This document shows positions 34,058 through 39,101 of a stretch of 39,101 bases of DNA, piece by piece (the stretch's first letter is position 1; the number at the start of each line of letters is the position of its first letter). The notes below the pieces were generated by a model. It saw only the letters and a program-made list of their open reading frames with translations. It searched no databases and had not been told where the DNA came from. The stretch is from Saprospiraceae bacterium (GTDB taxonomy: Bacteria; Bacteroidota; Bacteroidia; Chitinophagales; Saprospiraceae): NCBI GenBank assembly GCA_029262975.1, contig JAJCYJ010000801.1:1-39101 (forward strand), read 5' to 3'. Made by a program: the position numbers and the translations under genes.

Positions 34058-34534
34058 CTAAACGTTAAATAAATAAACTTTTTTGTTTTTTTCATTACTA
34101 ATACAGTCTAAATGACACCAATTAATGGGTTTTCCATTCATCTTATTTTCTAACCTTATTTTATAAGGTAGTTTTTTATGAATGCCTTTTAAATACTGTC
34201 TTACCTCTATGGATGTCATACCTTTAACATCAAAATCTGCTGCACATCCTAGTACGTGACCGCTTAAATAGATTCTCATCCGTTTAACCATTTTCAAGAC
34301 AATATATCCCACATTACTTCTTAGTCCTCTTTGTTGAAATTTACCACCCCATTTCCAGTTGTTAATTGTAATTGATTTACCTAAATCCTCTCGGATTATA
34401 AGCATTGTATGAAGAAGTCGTATGGATAAGAATTGCCAAGCGTTCTCTCCGTGTTTTTTAAACACCTTTTGGCTAACAAATTCCTCAATACAGAAGTATT
34501 CTTTAATGCCTTGTAATATTTCCTCATCTGTCAT
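34058..34534 (-). CDS. Endolysin: M15-type peptidase
   Basis: A 158-residue M15 (D-Ala-D-Ala carboxypeptidase-like) peptidase. Zinc-binding and active-site signatures are YLSGHVLGCAADFDV at 89-103 (consensus 'S.H..G.AvDf', with H93 and D100) and GKPINWCHLDC at 134-144 ('WvHiD', H141), plus a likely catalytic Glu near 129 (RLENK). The N-terminal half TINNWKWGGKFQQRGLRS (about 55-73) is the usual 'i.n....gg...SGlR' phrase. Phage M15 endolysins cut peptide bridges of peptidoglycan. It carries no signal peptide, so export depends on a holin. The size is normal for this class. Confidence 0.9.
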   Translation of the reverse strand: MTDEEILQGIKEYFCIEEFVSQKVFKKHGENAWQFLSIRLLHTMLIIREDLGKSITINNWKWGGKFQQRGLRSNVGYIVLKMVKRMRIYLSGHVLGCAADFDVKGMTSIEVRQYLKGIHKKLPYKIRLENKMNGKPINWCHLDCISNEKNKKVYLFNV

Positions 34535-34538
34535 AATT

Positions 34539-34787
34539 TTATTCTTTAGATGCTATGCTCACTTTAATTTCACTCATTAAACTAAAAATTTTATCAATCT
34601 TAATTGTTAATTTGTCATAATTATCTTTATTCGCTGATTTTTCCGACTCCAATTCCTTTTGAATGTATTCCATTTTTGTCTTTAAAGATGCCACATTAAT
34701 TCTCATATGTATCCACCCACCTACTATAGCAATAATCACTCCGCCACAGCTAATTAATAATTCAAATAATGTTACTTTTGTTTCCAA
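34539..34787 (-). CDS. TM plus coiled-coil protein ahead of endolysin (82 aa)
   Basis: Residues 7-28 form one transmembrane segment (LFELLISCGGVIIAIVGGWI), followed by a long charged coiled coil (ASLKTKMEYIQKELESEKSA, then IDKIFSLMSEIKVSIA). This design is like small holin-associated or XhlA-type proteins that sit beside endolysin genes. It lies four bases ahead of the endolysin gene and five after the esterase gene. It may be the holin, an anti-holin, or a lysis-timing partner. No family can be fixed by eye. Confidence 0.6.
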   Translation of the reverse strand: METKVTLFELLISCGGVIIAIVGGWIHMRINVASLKTKMEYIQKELESEKSANKDNYDKLTIKIDKIFSLMSEIKVSIASKE

Positions 34788-34792
34788 ATTCT

Positions 34793-35626
34793 TTAAGTTA
34801 ATACTGCTAGTCTTTGAGCTGAAACAGCCTGCTCTCCAGCACTTGTTAAATGTGTGTTATCTCCTTGTAAACTCGTTATGTAATTTGTATTTGGTAAAAA
34901 TACGAAATTTGTCAAGCTTCCTACTGCTAATTGTGCTGCTCTTACTGTATCATTTGGTGCTTGTGGTCTACCTCCTACGGCTCCCCAGTCTGGGCTTTCT
35001 TGAATATAAATAGTTACATTTTCAAAAGCATCTCCAAACTTCGCTAGTCCAGCTCTTAATCTAGTATTTAAAATTTCAGTTAAATTAACCTCATAAGCAT
35101 TTGCGTGTGCTGCTGTATCTGAGTCGCTAAAGCCTTGAAACCAAAATACACCCTGAAAGTCTACATAATGCCCTAAAGCAACTATTTTAGGAATAGCTAC
35201 ATCACTAAGCCAATCAATATATCTGGTTAATAAATCAGGAACTAAAGCATCATTCCAGGTAGTTTGTGATAGTCCGTGAATGTTTGTTCCTCCAACCCCT
35301 TGTTTAATCATATAAATAGGCTTTCCTTTATCTGCCACGTAATCATATCCCAGAAACAATTCTGACCCGTGCAATGCTGTGGAAGCAGGACTATTTAATG
35401 GGCTAGATGGTGTTACTTGCCAAACGTTATTCTCATTGTATTCTAAAGTTTGCCAAGTTCCATTGTCTGCTGATGAATTGGTAGATTTTTGATATATATT
35501 AGCATCTGTTATAGCCGTTCGATAAGGAGCATTCAAATCAGAATCAATAGCACGACCATCTTCATTAGATTGTCCTAACGCAAGAATTAAAGTTACTCTT
35601 TGTATGTTATTTGAAAATTTACCCAT
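34793..35626 (-). CDS. SGNH carbohydrate esterase (sialate-O-acetylesterase-like)
   Basis: A 277-residue SGNH/GDSL-like hydrolase of the DUF303/SASA type. Block I is VTLILALGQSNEDGRA at 11-26, with nucleophile Ser20 in GQSN. The glycine block is KQGVGGTNIHG, FWFQGFSDSDT near 161-171 is the 'w.QGEsD' block, and GDNTHLTSAGEQAVS at 255-269 holds the catalytic Asp256/His259 pair. Such enzymes remove O-acetyl groups from capsule, xylan or O-antigen sugars and occur as tail-spike or fibre enzymes. There is no signal peptide. Encoded after a LamG protein and a spike-base-like protein, it is probably a virion enzyme that clears or reads the host surface glycan. Confidence 0.85.
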   Translation of the reverse strand: MGKFSNNIQRVTLILALGQSNEDGRAIDSDLNAPYRTAITDANIYQKSTNSSADNGTWQTLEYNENNVWQVTPSSPLNSPASTALHGSELFLGYDYVADKGKPIYMIKQGVGGTNIHGLSQTTWNDALVPDLLTRYIDWLSDVAIPKIVALGHYVDFQGVFWFQGFSDSDTAAHANAYEVNLTEILNTRLRAGLAKFGDAFENVTIYIQESPDWGAVGGRPQAPNDTVRAAQLAVGSLTNFVFLPNTNYITSLQGDNTHLTSAGEQAVSAQRLAVLT

Positions 35627-36384
35627 TATGCATAAAAATTACCCAAATCTGCTCTATCTTGTGCTGTTAGTAATTTATCAAAAAATAATATGTCTCCCAA
35701 TGAATTATCTCCATGTAAATCATCCACTCCATTATTATTTCTAGCCCCCAAAAACATATTGACATCTGAACTCCAAGTACTTGTATCTATTGTGCTTGTA
35801 TCTCCATTATTTGTTGCGTCTAAAGTTTCTTTAACTCCATTAACATAAATGTTTATTTGCTGTGCAGCAGTATCGTGATTAACTTCTATAATATATGTAT
35901 TAGCAGTACTAAACGCAGTTGTTGTTTGAGCTTTAATTGTCGTATTATTTATATTAAACTCAACATAAAAGGTATTATCCGAATGAAAATAGTGATAATA
36001 ATGGAATTGTATAGGTGTCACATATAGCTCTCCTAAGACAAATTGGAAATTAATACCTAAAGTGTCAGGTTTAATGATATAATAAGTTGTAAAGTCTCCA
36101 CTTAATGTAGCATTGAAAAAGCTATTCATGTCTAAATGCTCTTTATTCGTTTCATCAAATTGAACAAAAGATTTTGAACTTATTAAAATGTCGGATGGTC
36201 TTTCTATTGAAACTGATTGCGTAGCATCATTCCCCACCGTTGCATTCCAACTACTTATATTTGTAGGGTCAAGCGTATAATGGACGTTACCTGACTCTAA
36301 CCATAAACTAGGGCTTAAATCTAAAGGGCTGAATGCAGCATCACCAACTGAGCCGATTGATATTTTATTTTGAATGCTTAACAT
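35626..36384 (-). CDS. LamG/concanavalin-like virion protein (252 aa)
   Basis: After an N-terminal FSPLDLSPSLWLESGN (the 'lsP..lWLda.d' phrase), the protein is a LamG-type beta sandwich: SFVQFDETNKEHLDM, DFTTYYIIKPDTLG, then a face strand YIIEVNHDTAAQQINIYVNG with VKET and, near the C-terminus, FLGARNNNGVDDLHGDNSLG, DILFFDKLLTAQDRADL, an almost canonical 'G.i.evliydraLs..E' ending. No enzyme motif is present. It overlaps its neighbours by one base on each side, as part of the receptor-binding set. It probably binds glycans at the tip of the tail or a side fibre. Confidence 0.85.
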   Translation of the reverse strand: MLSIQNKISIGSVGDAAFSPLDLSPSLWLESGNVHYTLDPTNISSWNATVGNDATQSVSIERPSDILISSKSFVQFDETNKEHLDMNSFFNATLSGDFTTYYIIKPDTLGINFQFVLGELYVTPIQFHYYHYFHSDNTFYVEFNINNTTIKAQTTTAFSTANTYIIEVNHDTAAQQINIYVNGVKETLDATNNGDTSTIDTSTWSSDVNMFLGARNNNGVDDLHGDNSLGDILFFDKLLTAQDRADLGNFYA

Positions 36385-36620
36385 TAATTAAACACTCTTA
36401 TAATGTTTGTAGCTGTTGTTCCTGTTAATAATACTTGATCTACATTTACTGGTAAAAAAGTGCCATTTGGTACATTTTTATATGTTGCTGTTGTTGAACT
36501 ACCTATTAATCTTAACGCTATGTCTCCACCAACACCAACATATATCGAACTTTCTTCATTAAAAACTGTTATATCTGATGCTGTTACGTCTGCATGGTTA
36601 TTTGCACTTGTTACTGCCAT
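36384..36620 (-). CDS. Spike-base-like protein (78 aa)
   Basis: The start at 36620 (MAVTSANNHADVTASDITVF) is used, with an A-rich leader AAAATAGAAGTT. The protein resembles the short spike-base domain of gene transfer agents and phages (RCAP_rcc01079-type): 'vtpsdttd.....ralyvG.aGdi.v...g.....f..vp.Gt.lpi.v..V.atGTtAt.i..ly'. Here: SSIYVGVGGDIALRLIGSST, then NVPNGTFLPVNVDQVLLTGT and TATNIIRVFN. The match is close over the whole length. It forms a small beta domain that anchors a spike to the virion. It is the first gene of the three-gene receptor-binding cassette. Confidence 0.75.
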   Translation of the reverse strand: MAVTSANNHADVTASDITVFNEESSIYVGVGGDIALRLIGSSTTATYKNVPNGTFLPVNVDQVLLTGTTATNIIRVFN

Positions 36621-36663
36621 AACTTCTATTTTTGAACTAAGCAACTTTACTTAGTCATATATT

Positions 36664-36677
36664 ACAAATATAATAAA
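36664..36677 (-). promoter_or_regulatory. Candidate promoter of the spike / esterase / lysis operon
   Basis: Minus-strand TTTATTATATTTGT contains TATATTTG, a match to TAnnTTTG, and the whole 14-base string is identical to the one ahead of the portal gene (15064-15077). It lies about 45 bp upstream of the spike-base-like start, in the gap after the large terminase gene. A TTTG lies only 11 bp upstream, so the -33 element is doubtful. The shared string suggests common control of late genes. Confidence 0.5.
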
Positions 36678-36682
36678 AATTA

Positions 36683-38362
36683 TCAAACATCTATTATACC
36701 TCTGGTTTCATATACACTTGTATCTTCTTTTTCATTTCTTAATGCAGTCCAACATCCTATTGCCATAACAACAGATACCGGCCCATCTACTTTTTCTCTA
36801 CTTTTTTTCTTGTCTATTTTTATATTTTCAGCAGGGTCAATACTCAATTCTATATTTCCAATCATCCATCTCATCATAGGGTTTCCATCGTGAATTATCT
36901 TACCAGCCTTAACAAGTGCGATAAATTCTTTTGTTGGCTCGCTCATATCCTTAAATCCTTGACCAAATAATAATCCTTCTATTCCTTCTTTCTCTAAATT
37001 CTGTAATAAACCATTGAATGCACCCCACCTATCAAAGGTAAAACTTTCTATATCGTAAATTTCGTGAAGATTTAAAATATCACTAGTCATTTTATCATAG
37101 CTAATAATATCCTCCCCACATTCATTGACCCATCCGTCCATCTTCCATTGTTTATAATTTCCTATTTCATTTTTCTTTTCGATTGTATTTTTTGGAATCC
37201 AAAAATTTGTCTTTAAATATATTGGCTCGCCTTCTTTGTCGGGAGGAAATAATAATGGGAAGGAATTGGTGTCCATTTTTGCTGCTAAATCTAATCCTCC
37301 ATAGCATCTTCTACCAGTCAGGTCTGGTAATTCACCCCTACAAGATTGCCATTCTTCATCTGAAATACAAGCCATGCTGGAATCTGTCCATATATTGAGA
37401 TTTTTCGTCTTGAATTGCACCTCTTTCACTACCCCTTTATTAATAGCATCGTTTAATTCTTCCCTCATATACCTCCAGGTCGGAGTAATTCCTATGTTTG
37501 GATTTGATTTTACCCATACTTTTTCATCCTTCCAATCATCATCTTCGTCCAAAGTGAAGATGATGGCGAATAAACTATCGTCTTTTTTGATTCCCTGTAG
37601 TACTTCTGTAGCTAATTTACGCTCTATAGAATAGCAAGGATATTGTTTTTCAAATCCTGCCGTAGTAATAATAAACAACATTGGCTGTTCTCTAGATCCC
37701 ATTCCAGTTCTTATAACTTCTAATAGATCACTATCTACGTGCGCGTGGTATTCATCAATAATTCCTGCGTGAGGATTTAATCCATCTTCTTTATCTGAGT
37801 TGTTGCTCAGCGGTTCAAACTTAGAATTTGTTTCTAACATTGAAATATTACTTACTCCAACTATGGTTTGTTTTCTAATCGAAGCACTATCTTCTCTTAA
37901 TTTGATAATCATTTGTCTGGCAGCGTTAAAGACTATCTTTGCCTGTGGTAATTTTGTTGCAGCAGTGTAAACTTCTGCCCCAAATTCACCATCCTTTAGA
38001 AATAAAAAATTAGAAACTACTGCTGCCTCTTCACTTTTTCCATTCTTTCTCGCTACTTCTTGGTATGATTTTCTATATCTACGCGTCCCATCTAGATTCA
38101 TCCATCCAAATAACACCCAATATTTAAAAACTTGCTGTGGTGAAAACTCAATATACCTACCTTCTTTAGCTAATTTACCCTTGGTGTACTTACAATAAGA
38201 TGAAAAAGTAAGAAACCTGACGGCTGCTGCCTCATCGAAATAAATATCATCCCTTTCTAAATCTTTCAAATGTCTGTCTATTGCAAGTTTCACCCAATTA
38301 CAAACTAAGACTTTACCACTCTTCGCATCTCTGATATATTTATCTGTTATTTTTTTATACAT
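36683..38362 (-). CDS. Large terminase subunit (Terminase_1 type)
   Basis: A 559-residue packaging ATPase-nuclease. Walker A-like QEVARKNGKSEEAA lies at 101-114 (ARKNGKS), Walker B and catalytic Glu in AGIIDEYHAHVDSD at 199-212 (E204), motif III in MLFIITTAGF at 228-237. The nuclease domain begins CYGGLDLAAKMD at about 353-364 with the first metal Asp358. Later blocks are FTFDRWGAFN and GPVSVVMAIGCW near the C-terminus, with a conserved Asp in DGPVS. The length is typical for HK97-like large terminases. It overlaps the small subunit gene by one base. Confidence 0.96.
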   Translation of the reverse strand: MYKKITDKYIRDAKSGKVLVCNWVKLAIDRHLKDLERDDIYFDEAAAVRFLTFSSYCKYTKGKLAKEGRYIEFSPQQVFKYWVLFGWMNLDGTRRYRKSYQEVARKNGKSEEAAVVSNFLFLKDGEFGAEVYTAATKLPQAKIVFNAARQMIIKLREDSASIRKQTIVGVSNISMLETNSKFEPLSNNSDKEDGLNPHAGIIDEYHAHVDSDLLEVIRTGMGSREQPMLFIITTAGFEKQYPCYSIERKLATEVLQGIKKDDSLFAIIFTLDEDDDWKDEKVWVKSNPNIGITPTWRYMREELNDAINKGVVKEVQFKTKNLNIWTDSSMACISDEEWQSCRGELPDLTGRRCYGGLDLAAKMDTNSFPLLFPPDKEGEPIYLKTNFWIPKNTIEKKNEIGNYKQWKMDGWVNECGEDIISYDKMTSDILNLHEIYDIESFTFDRWGAFNGLLQNLEKEGIEGLLFGQGFKDMSEPTKEFIALVKAGKIIHDGNPMMRWMIGNIELSIDPAENIKIDKKKSREKVDGPVSVVMAIGCWTALRNEKEDTSVYETRGIIDV

Positions 38363-38805
38363 TATAAATTAGCCAAAGGATCAATATCCTTCTTCTTCTT
38401 TTCTACCTCAATTTTAGTCCTTGCTAATGGTGTTAACCCAAACTCTTTAGCTAACTTATACGCTATCTCGAATGCTTTTGTTTTTATAGTAAAATGAGGA
38501 CTAACATTTTCATAATCGGATTTTTTAAACTTTATAGTATTTCCTTTTTTTCTTAAAATATCTATTGAGTCGAAATATATTCCAACTTCATTGCAATACA
38601 TTAGCAACATTGTAGTATCACATTCTGAAAATACTCCCCCATCTATCAACAATTTAGTTTGAGCATTCCACTCTTCGATAGCATAACTATTTATTAAGCC
38701 TTCGGGGACAAAAGATTCAGTTACGGCAGGAAGTTCTAAAGTTTCTTTCTCTCTACTTTTTTTTAACGTTCCTTTTAATTTCTTTTCCGCAGCAGTCTTG
38801 GTCAT
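38362..38805 (-). CDS. Small terminase subunit (P27-like)
   Basis: A 147-residue protein with P27-family marks: EKKLKGTLKKSREKETLELP near the N-terminus ('...L.GT.r..r......p'), LINSYAIEEWNAQTKLLIDG ('.....a...W......l...G'), TTMLLMYCNEVGIYFDSIDI, and FGLTPLARTKIEVEKKKKDI, the 'lGltP.sR.ki' hallmark, near residues 121-140. It recognises the packaging site and starts translocation. It overlaps the XRE gene by an ATGA junction and the large subunit by one base, so all three form one unit. Confidence 0.92.
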   Translation of the reverse strand: MTKTAAEKKLKGTLKKSREKETLELPAVTESFVPEGLINSYAIEEWNAQTKLLIDGGVFSECDTTMLLMYCNEVGIYFDSIDILRKKGNTIKFKKSDYENVSPHFTIKTKAFEIAYKLAKEFGLTPLARTKIEVEKKKKDIDPLANL

Positions 38806-38999
38806 AAGTCTATAAATGTTATTATTAATTTTTTTTTCGTTACCGATGCTATCCTTTCTAAAATATTTATAGTAATATTTATCCTACCACTTTCTAAATT
38901 AGAATAGTGAACCCTAGACACTCCTATGGCTTCAGCAAACTGAGTTTGATTATTTCCATACTCATTTCTAACCCTCTTTATTTCCTTATGTAATTTCAT
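38802..38999 (-). CDS. XRE-type regulator at the head of the terminase operon (65 aa)
   Basis: A 65-residue XRE repressor-like protein: MKLHKEIKRVRNEYGNNQTQ, then FAEAIGVSRVHYSNLESGRI and a closing helix ILERIASVTKKKLII. The middle matches 'tQ.elA..iGvsr..ys.lE.Gr...t...l..ia', the standard HTH-3. It has no extra domain, so it is little more than the DNA-binding unit. It overlaps the small terminase gene by an ATGA junction. A role in autoregulating packaging genes, or binding near cos, fits the position. Confidence 0.85.
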   Translation of the reverse strand: MKLHKEIKRVRNEYGNNQTQFAEAIGVSRVHYSNLESGRINITINILERIASVTKKKLIITFIDL

Positions 39000-39029
39000 T
39001 GTTTACTAAATATCGAATATTGTAAAGTA

Positions 39030-39101
39030 CAAACATACTAATTATATTTTATATGTCACACACCCCCCCTCCTCTAAAAAGTGGATGCAAAAAAGCGAGA
39101 G
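39030..39101 (-). promoter_or_regulatory. Right-end promoter candidate and C-run
   Basis: Minus-strand TATGTTTG at 39037-39030 matches TAnnTTTG and lies about 30 bp before the XRE start. Further out is a run of seven C residues on the plus strand (39063-39069) flanked by CACA and TCCTC, the only such run in this AT-rich window. G/C-rich single-strand termini are common for cos sites. No repeat of the left-end sequence is seen in the last 100 bases. Confidence 0.4.

Noticed and set aside
34663..35013. Plus-strand 116-aa hydrophobic frame across the esterase/TM gene junction
   Set aside because: Its apparent membrane-like, Leu-rich translation comes from reading an AT-rich gene in antisense. 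Both minus-strand genes there have clear domains.
1..39101. Integrase, excisionase or attachment site
   Set aside because: No tyrosine or serine recombinase motif was found in any frame and no tRNA-like sequence was seen, so lysogeny by integration is not supported. The XRE proteins alone do not prove a temperate life.
1..39101. CRISPR array, rRNA or tRNA genes
   Set aside because: No regular direct repeats with unique spacers, no tRNA cloverleaf with a GTTCRA arm and no rRNA-like segment were seen on either strand.

Overview
The window looks like one complete or nearly complete genome of a tailed, siphovirus-type phage that infects a member of the Bacteroidota, most likely a flavobacterium. 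The DNA is strongly AT-rich. Genes are short, tightly packed and often joined by ATGA or TAATG overlaps. Candidate promoters carry the Bacteroidota -7 motif TAnnTTTG rather than an Escherichia-type -10, and starts are mostly preceded by A-rich stretches (AGAAATTATG) rather than a strong Shine-Dalgarno. No integrase, tRNA, rRNA or CRISPR array was seen. The two ends fit the edges of a cos-type genome: an HNH endonuclease gene near the left edge and the small terminase gene near the right edge, both read leftward, so they would be close together on a circular map.

Layout, read leftward (minus strand) from the right end. (1) 39.1-36.7 kb: an XRE regulator, small terminase (P27-like) and large terminase. 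(2) 36.6-34.8 kb: a receptor-binding cassette of a spike-base-like protein, a LamG-type protein and an SGNH carbohydrate esterase. (3) 34.8-33.3 kb: a lysis cassette with a membrane/coiled-coil protein, an M15-type endolysin, a two-TM microprotein and two overlapping spanin-like genes. (4) 33.0-30.6 kb: the only plus-strand block, with a HigBA-like toxin/antitoxin pair, a DUF6941-like protein, a HicBA pair and a TM protein. It has its own promoters, a palindromic operator and a terminator, and 0.6 kb of structured non-coding DNA lies upstream. (5) 29.9-20.0 kb: the early region, with a lipoprotein, several microproteins, a likely SSB, a YqaJ exonuclease, a NinB-like protein, an HTH protein, a DnaA-domain-IV protein, a DUF6291-type replication protein with an iteron-like tract inside it, a VRR-NUC nuclease, and a truncated YopX-like gene. 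(6) 20.0-15.1 kb: a compact sugar-modification island. (7) 15.0-0.7 kb: HK97-type portal, protease and capsid, connectors, tail tube, frameshifted tail chaperones, tape measure, tail-tip and fibre proteins, and HNH. (8) 0.7-0 kb: three overlapping small genes including a Fis-type DNA-binding protein.

The most striking content is the sugar island. It encodes a GT11 (alpha-1,2-fucosyltransferase-like) enzyme and a GT6 (ABO/alpha-1,3-Gal(NAc)-transferase-like) enzyme, separated by one microgene, with a GT25, three further GT-A-fold transferases, a SAM methyltransferase and a ParB/Srx-like protein. GT11 followed by GT6 is the order of reactions that builds H and then A/B histo-blood-group antigens. 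The phage may therefore remodel a host surface glycan or decorate its own virion with an ABH-like structure. An additional transferase sits alone among the head-connector genes.

Functions were assigned by reading motifs in the translations. No database search was run, and several small genes are named only by what can be seen in them.
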